The translations under genes were made by a program, and so were the position numbers. From an uncultured Oscillospiraceae bacterium (GTDB lineage Bacteria; Bacillota; Clostridia; Oscillospirales; Acutalibacteraceae), in NCBI GenBank assembly GCA_902492895.1, contig CABUNG010000003.1:1-64000 (forward strand): DNA of 64,000 nucleotides, given 5' to 3'. The notes under the pieces were generated by a model. That model was not told the DNA's origin, ran no database searches, and saw nothing but the letters and a program-made list of their open reading frames with translations. Numbering within the stretch: the stretch's first letter is position 1; every line of letters starts with the position of its first letter. Shown one piece after another: positions 51,106 through 59,602 of the stretch.

Positions 51106-51906
51106 TTATGCGCCGAACGAGCAACGGCGGTATTCCTTCGGTGTCATACCGCACAGGGATTTGAAGACCCGGTTGAAGGTCTGCTGATTCTCAAATCCGC
51201 AGTCCAAGGCAATCGACAGAATATCCTGACTGGTGTTCTGCAGAAGACCCTTGGCGTATTGGATCCGCAGGGAATGGAGATAGGGGTAGAACCCGGTATG
51301 GATGGTCCGTGAAAACAGGCGGGACAGATGATAGCGGCTGACCCCAAACGTCGCGGCCAGTGTGTCCAGCGAGAGTTCTTCCCGATAATGTTCAGACATA
51401 TACCGGATAACCTGGGCCGCCAGGCTGTGCGGCAGACCGTCTTCCGTATTTTCCCACTGCAGGAGCGGAAATACGCGGGCCAGGATCAGCTGAAAAAACA
51501 GTTTGAGAACCTCGGGGCTCTCCTGATTTTTCCCTCCGTCCCGCAGGGCGTCCAGGGCATAGAACACGTCCGGATGCAGGCGCTCCGCTTCCACCAGGGG
51601 ACAGACCGGCCTCGATGTCAGCAGCCGGTTTTGATAATCCCCCGCCAGAGAAGGGCGGCCGATAATCATGATTTCCTGCGTGTGTGCCGCGGGAGAGAGT
51701 ACGCGGTAGGAGTGGACGAGATTCGGCGCAATCAAAAGCAGCTGGCCCGCTTCGACCATGTATTCCTCTTCCTCAATCTGTGCGGCAACCCGTCCTTTTT
51801 GGATATATAAAAGCTCCGCGTCCAGATGCAGATGAAGCGGGAAATCCTTGATATTCTCCGACTCTATCTGCAAATATTCCGATTTTTGCTCATAAAAAGG
51901 GATCAT
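51106..51906 (-). CDS. AraC family regulator with cupin sensor domain
   Basis: The 266-residue protein has an N-terminal cupin/AraC-binding domain (FPLHLHLDAELLYIQKGRV, with the His-rich metal/sugar pocket) and a C-terminal AraC helix-turn-helix (LSLDTLAATFGVSRYHLSRLF and ILSIALDCGFENQQTFNRVF). It diverges from the oxidoreductase gene at 52022, its likely target. The start MIPFYEQK follows GAGGTG. Sugar or sugar acid sensing is the common role of this architecture. Confidence 0.9.
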   Translation of the reverse strand: MIPFYEQKSEYLQIESENIKDFPLHLHLDAELLYIQKGRVAAQIEEEEYMVEAGQLLLIAPNLVHSYRVLSPAAHTQEIMIIGRPSLAGDYQNRLLTSRPVCPLVEAERLHPDVFYALDALRDGGKNQESPEVLKLFFQLILARVFPLLQWENTEDGLPHSLAAQVIRYMSEHYREELSLDTLAATFGVSRYHLSRLFSRTIHTGFYPYLHSLRIQYAKGLLQNTSQDILSIALDCGFENQQTFNRVFKSLCGMTPKEYRRCSFGA

Positions 51907-52021
51907 CCCGGCACCTCGCAATAATTGTGTGGTTTTCCCCACGAGTTGATAAGTATTATATCGTCTCTTGTGATACAATGTCAACAAATGTTTTCTGTGT
52001 CAGAAAGGACGGAATATCCAT

Positions 52022-53077
52022 ATGAAACACACCATGGCCATCATCGGATATGGCGGCATGGGCGGCTGGCATCATAAAAGCATCGCGGAAAAGATCCCCG
52101 ATCTGGTTGTGAAGGGGGCATATGACATCCGGGAAGAAGCCCGCGGCAAAGCCCGGGAAAACGGACTGTACGTCTACGCTTCGCTCGAAGAGCTGCTGCA
52201 GGACGGCGCCGTCGAACTCGTCACCGTCGCCACCCCCAACAATTTTCACAAGGATCTTGTGATCGCCTGCCTGCGGGCCGGCAAAAACGTGGTGTGTGAA
52301 AAGCCGGTTGCGATGAATGCCGCCGAACTGCGGGAGATGATCGCCGCCGCGGAGGAAACCGGCCGGCTGTTCACCGTTCACCACAACCGTCGTTGGGACC
52401 GGGATTACCGGATGGTCAAAGCCGTCCTCGCCGACGGTACCATCGGCACCCCGTATTTCATCGAAAGCCGGGTTCAGGGCTCCCGCGGAGCTATGCACGG
52501 CTGGCGGGGCTATAAAGTCAACGGCGGCGGCATGGTGCTCGATTGGGGCGTGCATCTGATTGACCAGCTCCTGGATCTGATCGATTCCCCCGTCGTGTCG
52601 GTCGACGCCCATCTGCAGAGCGTCTTCACGCCGGAGGTCGACGACAACATCAAAATCCTGCTCCGTTTCGAAAACGGCGTGTCCGCTCTGTGCGAGATGT
52701 CGACCAACTGCTTCATCAATCTGCCGCGGTGGCACATCTCCGGAACAGACGGCACCGCCGTGATCGAAGGCTGGGGCTGCCACGGCAAAATTGTGAAATT
52801 GAACACGGATAAGCAAATGGAATGGGCCGACGATATCGTCTATACCGAGGCCGGCCCCACCCGGACCATGGCGCCCCGTCCGGTCCAAACCACCGAAGAA
52901 CTGCCCCTGCCCGACATCCATTCCGACTGGTCGGAATACTATGTCAACATTGTGGAGGTTCTGGAGGGCCGGGCACAGGCCATCGTACAGCCTGACCAGG
53001 TGCTGCGGGTCATGATGGTGGTCGATACCGTGTTCGCCTCAGCCGAAGCGGGGCACGGCTTGGCCTGTTATATTTGA
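52022..53077 (+). CDS. Gfo/Idh/MocA family oxidoreductase
   Basis: The 351-residue NAD(P)-dependent enzyme has the Rossmann motif AIIGYGGMGGWH, the EKP motif (VVCEKPVAMNAAEL) with its catalytic-site Lys, and the C-terminal domain motif GGGMVLDWGVHLIDQLLDL with the His typical of sugar dehydrogenases. It oxidises a sugar or cyclitol whose identity is not visible. It is divergent from the AraC regulator. A TACAAT box occurs at 51975-51980 without a good -35, suggesting activator dependence. It is followed by a terminator. Confidence 0.9.
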   Translation: MKHTMAIIGYGGMGGWHHKSIAEKIPDLVVKGAYDIREEARGKARENGLYVYASLEELLQDGAVELVTVATPNNFHKDLVIACLRAGKNVVCEKPVAMNAAELREMIAAAEETGRLFTVHHNRRWDRDYRMVKAVLADGTIGTPYFIESRVQGSRGAMHGWRGYKVNGGGMVLDWGVHLIDQLLDLIDSPVVSVDAHLQSVFTPEVDDNIKILLRFENGVSALCEMSTNCFINLPRWHISGTDGTAVIEGWGCHGKIVKLNTDKQMEWADDIVYTEAGPTRTMAPRPVQTTEELPLPDIHSDWSEYYVNIVEVLEGRAQAIVQPDQVLRVMMVVDTVFASAEAGHGLACYI

Positions 53078-53083
53078 ATGCTC

Positions 53084-53118
53084 ACTCCCCGGCATCCAAT
53101 GGATGCCGGGGAGTTTTT
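53084..53118 (+). terminator. Terminator after the oxidoreductase
   Basis: ACTCCCCGGCATCC (53084-53097) pairs with GGATGCCGGGGAGT (53101-53114), loop AAT, followed by TTTT. Its core recurs in the terminator at 53796-53831. Confidence 0.92.
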
Positions 53119-53280
53119 ACTTTCATTATATTCAAATATATTTTGTATTTAAATTTTGCATTAATATTTCAATTTTTGTTGACTTTTATAATATTTAGCG
53201 TAAAATATACTATATATAAGGCCTATATATTGCATTTATATAAGCCGGTACTGTGCGAATATTAAATAATTATTTTAGAA
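53118..53280. other. AT-rich patch upstream of a small secreted protein
   Basis: About 160 bases are almost pure A/T (for example TTTGTATTTAAATTTTGC and AAATATACTATATATAAGG), in a window that is otherwise strongly GC-rich. TTGACT at 53180 and several TATA-like boxes occur, so a promoter is likely, but no pair has clean spacing. It suggests acquired DNA or a binding region for a nucleoid protein. Confidence 0.7.
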
Positions 53281-53342
53281 AGGAGGGCAGAGGCACCGCA
53301 GCCAGCATCCCATGGACAACGTTCGATAAAGGAGTGTGTAAA

Positions 53343-53783
53343 ATGAAGAAAAAGCTCATGAAAACCCTCGGCGTTCTGACCGTCATCGTGCTGACCATGA
53401 CCTGCCTGTTCGTCACCCAGGCATCAGCCGAAGGTCCGTACGTGACCGGCGATTTGCATCCCGGCAACGGATTTCTCTATTGCAACGCTAAAGTGCCCTA
53501 TGGATATGCGGATATATCCTTTGTTGCGGATGTTACCTATTCAAACTTTCGTTGGAATAGCGTGCAGTACACGCAGGTATTCGCTGCCTCGGGCACGTTT
53601 TATGGGTATTCTTATAAAGTCGACAGCGTTGACCATATGAATTGTTACGTGACAGAGGATCAGGAGCTGGTCGTGATGGAATGCACCATCACAGTGGGGA
53701 CCTACGTCAACCAGGGACAGATCCAGACAAAACAGGAACAGTTGGAATATCGCTTCACCTGGACCATTACGCAAAGACAGTAG
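53343..53783 (+). CDS. Small secreted protein, function unknown
   Basis: The 146-residue protein starts MKKKLMKTLGVLTVIVLT and has a Sec signal peptide with cleavage near ASA-EGP. The mature part (about 115 residues) is beta-rich, with three cysteines and repeated aromatic residues (YSNFRWNSVQYTQVF, TFYGYSYKVDS). ATAAAGGAG precedes the ATG. It lies alone between two matching terminators behind an AT-rich leader. No domain is recognised. Confidence 0.85.
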   Translation: MKKKLMKTLGVLTVIVLTMTCLFVTQASAEGPYVTGDLHPGNGFLYCNAKVPYGYADISFVADVTYSNFRWNSVQYTQVFAASGTFYGYSYKVDSVDHMNCYVTEDQELVVMECTITVGTYVNQGQIQTKQEQLEYRFTWTITQRQ

Positions 53784-53795
53784 CCATCCGGCATG

Positions 53796-53835
53796 AAAGC
53801 CCCCGGCATCCGTTGGGATGCCGGGGGCTTTTTGC
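53796..53835. terminator. Bidirectional terminator between secreted protein and feoB
   Basis: AAAGCCCCCGGCATCC (53796-53811) pairs with GGATGCCGGGGGCTTT (53816-53831), loop GTTG, then TT. Its core matches the terminator at 53084-53118. Confidence 0.92.
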
Positions 53836-53846
53836 ATACGCCATGT

Positions 53847-56015
53847 TCAGAACAGCCCCGCAATATGGACCGCCAGGGTGCCGAACTGATACACCATGAA
53901 GGAAGCCACCCAGGCGACGCCCGTCTGGAACGCCACCGTGCCGACTGCCCATTTCCAGGAGTTCATCTCCCGCCGCATGGCCGAAAACGCGGCGACGCAG
54001 GGCATGTACAGAAGCACGAATACCAGAAAAGACAGAGCGGACACCGGGGTAAAAACCCCTTGCAGCACCGCCGTCATCTCCAGGCCAGCGGGAAGATACA
54101 GGATGGTCAGGGTCCCCACAACCGCTTCCTTGGCGACAAATCCCGTGACGAGCGCCACCGACGCCTGCCAGAACCCGAAGCCGAGGGGCTTGAACAGCGG
54201 CGCGATAACCCGGCCCAGAGAGGCGAGGATGCTGTCCCCCGTCTGTTCGGGCGGCAGCAGCTGAAAACTCGGGCTGAAGGACTGCAGAAACCAGATCACT
54301 ACCGAGGCCGCGAGCAGAATCGTCCCCGCGCGCACGGCAAAATCCTTGATCCGCTCATACAGATGCCGCCAAAGCGTTTTGAGGGTCGGCAGGCGGTAGG
54401 GCGGCAGTTCCATGACAAAGGGAGCGTGTCCGCCTTTCAGCACCGTTTTTTTGAGCAGCATGGCGCAGATGATGGCCACGATCAGCCCTGTCGCGTAGAT
54501 ACCAAAGACCACCAGCCCTTGATAGGCGGGGAAAAATGCGGCGATGAACAGCGCGTAGACCGGCATCTTGGCCGAGCAGGACATGAAGGGCGTAAGCATG
54601 ATGGTCATGCGGCGGTCCCGCTCGTTTTCGAGGGTGCGCGCCGCCATGATGGCCGGAACCGAACAGCCGAACCCCATCAGCATCGGAACAAAGGAACGGC
54701 CGGACAGCCCGGTTTTGTGCAGCAGTTTATCCATTATAAAAGCCGCCCGTGCCATATAGCCGCTGTCTTCGAGTATGGACAGGAAGAAAAACAGCAGCAG
54801 AATCTGCGGAAAGAAGGAGACGATGGACCCGACGCCCTTGATCACGCCGTCGCAAACCAGGCTGATCGCCCAGCCGGAGGCATGCAGATTCGTCAGCCCC
54901 GCCTGGACCCAAGGGGTGAATTTGTCGGTAATCAGCGCGTCCAGGCCGTCCGTCATCCAGGTGCCCAGCGGGCCGAACGTGATGAAAAACACCAGGGCCA
55001 TTACCCCGATGAACAGCGGCAGGGCCAAATATTTGTTGGTGACGACGGCGTCCACCTTGTCCGATAAGGTCAGCTCCCCCGGCCCTTTCAGATGGGTGAC
55101 GCATTCCTCGCACACCTTGCAGATGAAACGGTATTTCTGGTCGGCGATGATCATGTCCCGTTCGCCGTACTGGCTTTCCAGGGAACGCACGATCTCATCG
55201 ATCAGATGCGCCTCGCCGTCGCTGAGCTCGAGTGCCTCGATCGTGGGCGTGTCGTCGTCGATGAGCTTGACCGCCGACCAGCGCAGGGCCATCCCCTTTC
55301 GCATACAGGTCGGTTCAATGATGTCCTCGATCCGGAGAATCGCCTCGAGAACCCGGCCGGAGTAGATTTCATCGATGACATAGGTGGACCGGTATTCGGC
55401 TCCGTGATGCTCCCGTCGTTCATGCAGCTGGTGGCTTATGTAGGGATTCATCCCGTATTTTTCGCTGATCCGGCTGGCAAGCCGCTGTTCGTCGAAGGGC
55501 GCCAGCGGCACGGCCGCCCTTTCCACCCCGTCGTGATGCGCCCGTTCGACAAGCTCCTTGATTCCCCGTCCCCGGCTGGCCGCAACCGGCACGACCGGGA
55601 TGCCGAGCCTGTGTTCGAGCTTCTGAACGTCGATTTCCATCCCCCGGCTTTTCAGCATATCCATCATGTTGAGGGCGATGACCATCGGCCGGCCCAGCTC
55701 GGCCAGCTGCAGGGTGAGATAGAGATTCCGTTCGATGTTGGTGGCATCCACCACATCCACGATCACGTCGGGATTCTCTTGGATGACAAAATTCCGCGTC
55801 ACCATTTCTTCCGCGGAATAGGGAGACAGGGAATAAATGCCGGGCAGATCCACCACGGTGACGTCCTGCCCGTGGGATTTGAGACCGCCCTCTTTTTTCT
55901 CCACCGTGACCCCCGGCCAGTTTCCCACGTATTGATTCGATCCCGTCAATTCATTGAACAGGGTGGTTTTACCGCAGTTTGGGTTTCCGGCCAGGGCATA
56001 GACCCGTTTGCTCAT
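53847..56015 (-). CDS. feoB: Ferrous iron transporter B
   Basis: The 722-residue protein has the N-terminal G domain (G1 GNPNCGKTT, G3 DLPGIYSLSPYS, G4 NMMD, G5-like VAASRGRG), a helical GDI-like spacer and the C-terminal membrane domain with the two Gate repeats (GFGCSVPAIMAARTLEN and FVAKEAVVGTLTILY). It imports Fe2+. It follows feoA by 55 bases; AAAGG lies upstream of the ATG. Confidence 0.96.
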   Translation of the reverse strand: MSKRVYALAGNPNCGKTTLFNELTGSNQYVGNWPGVTVEKKEGGLKSHGQDVTVVDLPGIYSLSPYSAEEMVTRNFVIQENPDVIVDVVDATNIERNLYLTLQLAELGRPMVIALNMMDMLKSRGMEIDVQKLEHRLGIPVVPVAASRGRGIKELVERAHHDGVERAAVPLAPFDEQRLASRISEKYGMNPYISHQLHERREHHGAEYRSTYVIDEIYSGRVLEAILRIEDIIEPTCMRKGMALRWSAVKLIDDDTPTIEALELSDGEAHLIDEIVRSLESQYGERDMIIADQKYRFICKVCEECVTHLKGPGELTLSDKVDAVVTNKYLALPLFIGVMALVFFITFGPLGTWMTDGLDALITDKFTPWVQAGLTNLHASGWAISLVCDGVIKGVGSIVSFFPQILLLFFFLSILEDSGYMARAAFIMDKLLHKTGLSGRSFVPMLMGFGCSVPAIMAARTLENERDRRMTIMLTPFMSCSAKMPVYALFIAAFFPAYQGLVVFGIYATGLIVAIICAMLLKKTVLKGGHAPFVMELPPYRLPTLKTLWRHLYERIKDFAVRAGTILLAASVVIWFLQSFSPSFQLLPPEQTGDSILASLGRVIAPLFKPLGFGFWQASVALVTGFVAKEAVVGTLTILYLPAGLEMTAVLQGVFTPVSALSFLVFVLLYMPCVAAFSAMRREMNSWKWAVGTVAFQTGVAWVASFMVYQFGTLAVHIAGLF

Positions 56016-56070
56016 CGTTCATCGAGGCCTTTCTTTTCAAATTCGTGAACCACAGTAAGGCCCGCGTCAA

Positions 56071-56304
56071 TCAGTCCTGCGTCTCGACAGAAATCTCCTT
56101 CGCCTCCGAACGGCGGATGCTGAGTTCATAGCCGCGCACATTGAGTTCCAGCGGATCCCCCATCGGCGCGGCCTTCCGCAGAATCACCAGTGCGCCCGGT
56201 GTGATTCCCATATCGATAATTCGGCGGCGAAGGGCACCCGCGCATCCCAGCCCCGTCACCACCGCTTTTTCACCAATTTTCATATCGTTTACCGTTTTTT
56301 GCAT
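56071..56304 (-). CDS. feoA: Ferrous iron transport accessory protein A
   Basis: The 77-residue SH3-like protein contains GLGCAGALRRRIIDMGITPGA and ends EAKEISVE, typical FeoA motifs. It supports FeoB. A start at MQKTVNDMK is favoured, since GTGGGG is seven bases before it and only one base from the preceding ATG. Confidence 0.9.
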   Translation of the reverse strand: MQKTVNDMKIGEKAVVTGLGCAGALRRRIIDMGITPGALVILRKAAPMGDPLELNVRGYELSIRRSEAKEISVETQD

Positions 56305-56337
56305 AAACATACCCCACTTCTTGGCGCCGCTTATGGG

Positions 56338-56351
56338 TTAGCACTTGCTAA
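56338..56351. promoter_or_regulatory. Inverted repeat overlapping the feoAB promoter, candidate metal-repressor operator
   Basis: TTAGCA-CT-TGCTAA is a perfect inverted repeat touching the -10 box of feoAB. A second, looser repeat, TAGC-N7-GCTA, lies at 56412-56426 between the feo and abrB-like promoters. A DtxR/IdeR- or Fur-type iron repressor would fit the genes, but the sequence does not match a consensus I can name with certainty. Confidence 0.5.
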
Positions 56352-56379
56352 TTTTATCACAATCGCCATACAGCGTCAA
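56351..56379 (-). promoter_or_regulatory. Promoter of feoAB
   Basis: Minus strand TTGACG (56374-56379), 17 bases, TAAAAT (56351-56356), with the inverted repeat running from the -10 box into the start region. Confidence 0.8.
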
Positions 56380-56480
56380 TGAAAAAATGTCGATTTGCCT
56401 GGATAAAATCCTAGCGAAACTAGCTAAATTCTCCTCTTAATTTTTTAATATTATCCCGCAAGTTTTTACAAGGAGAAACG

Positions 56481-56509
56481 TTGACAAAATATACAAAATT
56501 TGGTATTAT
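56481..56509 (+). promoter_or_regulatory. Promoter of the AbrB-like gene
   Basis: TTGACA (56481-56486), 17 bases, TATTAT (56504-56509), within an AT-rich stretch. Confidence 0.85.
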
Positions 56510-56577
56510 TGGTCTGGAAAGGAAGAAACTCGACAAAATCCGCCGACAAACCCTGACGAAACAAGGAGGAATCTGCC

Positions 56578-56832
56578 GTGAAATCCACTGGAATCGTGCG
56601 TAAAATCGATGATCTGGGCCGCATTGTGCTTCCCATTGAGCTGCGCCGCACATTGGAAGTCAGTGAGCGCGACCCGCTCGAAATCTTCATCGAAGACAAC
56701 ACCATTATCCTCAAGAAATATCAGCCCGCCTGCATTTTCTGCGGCAATGCCAAAGACGTCGTCACCTATAAGGGCCGCAACATTTGCCCCGCCTGTATCG
56801 AAGAAATCTCCAAAAAACTCGGCGACGAGTAA
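56578..56832 (+). CDS. AbrB/SpoVT-type transition-state regulator with zinc-ribbon tail
   Basis: The 84-residue protein starts from GTG (MKSTGIVRKIDDLGRIVLPIELRR) with AAGGAGG upstream. Residues 1-50 form the AbrB swapped-hairpin DNA-binding domain. The C-terminal part has CIFCG...CPAC, a likely zinc ribbon that replaces the usual AbrB C-terminal dimerisation domain. Such proteins control the shift from growth to stationary phase or sporulation. It is monocistronic. Confidence 0.9.
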   Translation: MKSTGIVRKIDDLGRIVLPIELRRTLEVSERDPLEIFIEDNTIILKKYQPACIFCGNAKDVVTYKGRNICPACIEEISKKLGDE

Positions 56833-56849
56833 TCTCCTTCCAGTAAAAG

Positions 56850-56884
56850 CCTCCGTCAAACTTGCCGATGACGGAGGTTTTTTC
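56850..56884 (+). terminator. Terminator after the AbrB-like gene
   Basis: CCTCCGTCA (56850-56858) pairs with TGACGGAGG (56869-56877), followed by a run of six T. Confidence 0.85.
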
Positions 56885-56949
56885 TATGTATGCATTGCAT
56901 GGCGCCTAATCTATCGGACAGATAAAATTTTGGAAATTGAAAAAAGCTC

Positions 56950-56978
56950 TTGACGAATTCTGAAAACGTGTGTATAAT
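56950..56978 (+). promoter_or_regulatory. Promoter of the met T-box operon
   Basis: TTGACG (56950-56955), 17 bases, TATAAT (56973-56978). Confidence 0.9.
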
Positions 56979-56984
56979 GCGGCT

Positions 56985-57290
56985 AAACGAACATGGCAAC
57001 AGACTTGGAAGAGAAGAGTAAGCCTCCGCGTCATTTCCAGAGAGCCCGGGTTGCTGAGAACGGGTAATGACAACGCCGCTGAACATGGTCTCGGAGTCGC
57101 GCGGCCAAACCCGGGAGTGACCCTGGATTTAAGCCGCGACGGGTGCGCCCGTTATCGCGTCAGGGTATGGACCGGATCGCCGGGAGTACCCGTCGAGGCC
57201 CGTTTCCGCGAGGGACGGGTGAACTAAGGTGGTAACACGAAGCGCAGGCTTTCGTCCTTGGGCAATCCAAGAACGAGGGCTTTTTTGTTG
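56985..57290 (+). promoter_or_regulatory. T-box riboswitch, probably methionine-specific
   Basis: Leader features are AGAGTAAG on the 5' side of stem I, the CAGAGAGC segment, and the T-box core AAGGTGGTAACACGA (TGGT at 57230-57233). A terminator (about 57250-57278, then TTTTTT) ends it. The specifier region reads GAACATGG (57081-57088). Counting from the lower helix the codon is ATG (57085-57087, Met); counting directly after GAA it is CAT (His). TGGT should pair with discriminator A73, as in tRNA-Met, and would not suit the C73 of tRNA-His. With metNIQ downstream, Met is favoured. Confidence 0.85.
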
Positions 57291-57326
57291 TTTCAGAGAA
57301 TCAATATCCGGAAAGGCTGTGAGGAT

Positions 57327-58082
57327 ATGGAACCCGCCATCCGCATCGAAAATCTGACCAAAATTTTTCCGTCCGGCGGCGATGTCGCGGCGCTGCGCGG
57401 CGTCAGTCTGGACATCGCGCCCGGTGATATTTTCGGCATCATCGGCATGAGCGGCGCGGGCAAAAGCACGCTGCTGCGCTGCATCGCGATGCTCGAACGC
57501 CCCACCGAGGGCCGCGTCCTCATCGAGGGCACCGACATCGGCGGGCTGAAGGGCCGGGCCGCCATCGCCCACCGCAAGGAAGTCGGCGTCATCTTCCAGG
57601 GGTATAACCTCCTCATGCAGCGAACCGTCCGCCGCAACGTGGCTTTTCCGCTCGAACTCACCTCCCTTTCCAAGGCGGCTGTTCGGGAACGGGTGGACCG
57701 GCTGCTGGACCTGGTGGGCCTTTCCGACAAGGCGGAAGCCTACCCCGCCCAGCTTTCGGGCGGGCAGAAGCAGCGTGTCGCGATCGCCCGCGCCCTGGCC
57801 AGCGATCCCAAAATTCTGCTCTGCGACGAACCCACCTCGGCCCTGGACGCCATGACGACCGGCGCCATTCTCGATCTTCTCCGGGATATCAACCGCCGTC
57901 TCGGCGTCACGGTGATCATCATCACCCACGAAATCGGGGTGGTCAAATCCATCTGCAACCGGGTCGCCGTGATCGATGCGGGCCGCATCGCCGAATGCGG
58001 CGATACCGCGGCCGTCTTTGCCGCCCCGCAGAGCCGGATGACACGAATGCTTTTGGGGATGAAAGGAGACGATGAGACATGA
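57327..58082 (+). CDS. metN: Methionine ABC transporter ATPase, short form without NIL domain
   Basis: The 251-residue ATPase has Walker A GMSGAGKST, Q-loop VIFQGYNLLMQRTV, signature LSGGQKQR, Walker B ILLCDEPTSALD and switch THEIGVVKS. Typical MetN is about 340 residues, because a C-terminal NIL (ACT-like) domain senses methionine; this one ends soon after the ATPase core (RMTRMLLGMKGDDET), so that domain is missing. GTGAGGA precedes the ATG. It couples to MetI. Confidence 0.9.
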   Translation: MEPAIRIENLTKIFPSGGDVAALRGVSLDIAPGDIFGIIGMSGAGKSTLLRCIAMLERPTEGRVLIEGTDIGGLKGRAAIAHRKEVGVIFQGYNLLMQRTVRRNVAFPLELTSLSKAAVRERVDRLLDLVGLSDKAEAYPAQLSGGQKQRVAIARALASDPKILLCDEPTSALDAMTTGAILDLLRDINRRLGVTVIIITHEIGVVKSICNRVAVIDAGRIAECGDTAAVFAAPQSRMTRMLLGMKGDDET

Positions 58083-58756
58083 TGGAAACCCTTTCCCGGC
58101 TATGGGAAAAATACGGGATGATGCTGCTGGAGGGAACGGGCAGCACCCTGTATATGACTTTTGCCGCCACCCTGTTTGCCTATCTCATCGGTCTTCCCCT
58201 GGGCGTGCTGATGATCCTCACCGCTAAAGACGGCATCCGGCCCCATCCGGTTTTGAATTCCATCCTGGGCTGGGTCATCAATATCGGCCGCTCCATCCCC
58301 TTCATCATTCTGATCGTCGCGCTCATCCCCTTCACCCGCCTGATCACCGGAACCTCCATCGGACCGACAGCCGCCATCGTTCCCCTGGTCATCGGTGCCG
58401 CCCCCTTCGTGGCCCGCCTGGTCGAAACGTCCCTGAAAGAAGTCGATCCCAAAGTGATCGAAGCCGCGCAGACCATGGGGGCGACCGGCTGGCAGATCGT
58501 CTGGAAGGTCCTGCTCCCCGAATCCATCCCGTCTCTGATCCGGGGCACCTCCATTTCCACCATCACCCTGATCGGCTACTCCGCCATGGCGGGAACGGTC
58601 GGCGGCGGCGGGCTTGGCGATATTGCCATCCGGTACGGGTACCAGCGGTATCAGCAGGATGTGATGATCGTCACCATCATTCTTCTCGTCATCATCGTCC
58701 AGATCATCCAATTTTTGTTCGGCCTGTTGGCCAAAGCCATCGATAAACGCTCATAA
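58079..58756 (+). CDS. metI: Methionine ABC transporter permease
   Basis: The 225-residue membrane protein has five hydrophobic helices and the EAA loop ETSLKEVDPKVIEAAQTMGATG of MetI. It overlaps the metN stop by four bases (ATGA); a second ATG follows in frame. AAAGGAG lies ten bases upstream. Confidence 0.94.
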   Translation: MMETLSRLWEKYGMMLLEGTGSTLYMTFAATLFAYLIGLPLGVLMILTAKDGIRPHPVLNSILGWVINIGRSIPFIILIVALIPFTRLITGTSIGPTAAIVPLVIGAAPFVARLVETSLKEVDPKVIEAAQTMGATGWQIVWKVLLPESIPSLIRGTSISTITLIGYSAMAGTVGGGGLGDIAIRYGYQRYQQDVMIVTIILLVIIVQIIQFLFGLLAKAIDKRS

Positions 58757-58790
58757 CTCCATTTATTTCGTGAGAAAGAAGGACTTGATC

Positions 58791-59588
58791 ATGACCATTG
58801 TAAAACGCCTCCTGACGGCCGCCGCCGCGGCCCTGCTGCTGTTCTCCCTGTCCGCCTGCGGCAGTAAAAAAGACGACAAAACCATCACCGTGGGCGCCTC
58901 TCCCGATCCGCACGCCCGCATCCTCAAGGCGGCGGAACCGCTGCTTAAGGAAAAGGGGTACACCCTCGTGATCCGGGAATTCTCCGATTATGTCCTGCCC
59001 AACACCGCGCTGGAAGAGGGCTCCCTGGACGCCAACTTCTTCCAGCACGAACCCTATCTCCTCGATTTCAATAAGGAAAACAAAACCCACCTCGTCGCGG
59101 CCGCGACCATTCACTACGAACCCATGGGCATCTATGCCGGCAAGAGCGATTCTCTGGCCGATATCCCGGACGGCGCCAAAATCGCGGTTCCCAGCGACAC
59201 CACCAACGAGGCCCGGGCTCTGCAGCTGCTCGAACAGAACGGCCTGATCAAGCTCAAGGAAGGGTCCGGTCTCTCCGCCACCAAGACCGATATCGCGGAA
59301 AATCCCCATAACATCGTGATCGTCGAAACCGAAGCCGCGCAGGTTCCCCGCACACTGGACGACGTGAATTTCGCCGTCGCAAACGGGAATTACGCGATCT
59401 CGGCCGGCATCACCGGCAAGCTTCTGGTCAAGGAAGGCACGGCTACGAATTACGGCAACATCGTCGCCGTCAAGGACGGGCAGCAGGATTCCGAGAAAAT
59501 CAAGGCCCTCGTCGAGGCACTCCAGTCCGATACGGTCCGTCAGTTCATCGTACAGGAATTCGGTGAAACCGCTGTCCCGATGTTTTAA
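58791..59588 (+). CDS. metQ: Methionine-binding lipoprotein
   Basis: The 265-residue lipoprotein has lipobox LSAC (Cys 23) and NlpA/MetQ features: TVGASPDPHARILKAAEPLL, LDANFFQHEPYL and IAVPSDTTNEARAL. It captures methionine for MetNI. The start MTIVKRLL has AGAAGGA upstream; an in-frame earlier ATG lacks a site. It is followed by a terminator. Confidence 0.93.
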   Translation: MTIVKRLLTAAAAALLLFSLSACGSKKDDKTITVGASPDPHARILKAAEPLLKEKGYTLVIREFSDYVLPNTALEEGSLDANFFQHEPYLLDFNKENKTHLVAAATIHYEPMGIYAGKSDSLADIPDGAKIAVPSDTTNEARALQLLEQNGLIKLKEGSGLSATKTDIAENPHNIVIVETEAAQVPRTLDDVNFAVANGNYAISAGITGKLLVKEGTATNYGNIVAVKDGQQDSEKIKALVEALQSDTVRQFIVQEFGETAVPMF

Positions 59589-59602
59589 CCCTATAATCCG
59601 CG

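Noticed and set aside
56338..56351. TTAGCACT resembles half of a CIRCE (HrcA) element
   Set aside because: CIRCE needs a nine-base arm on each side of a nine-base spacer; here the arms are six bases with a two-base spacer, and the genes are for iron uptake.
57081..57090. Second T-box as a histidine T-box (CAT)
   Set aside because: TGGT would not match C73 of tRNA-His, and the downstream genes are MetNIQ-like. Kept as an open alternative, not as the call.
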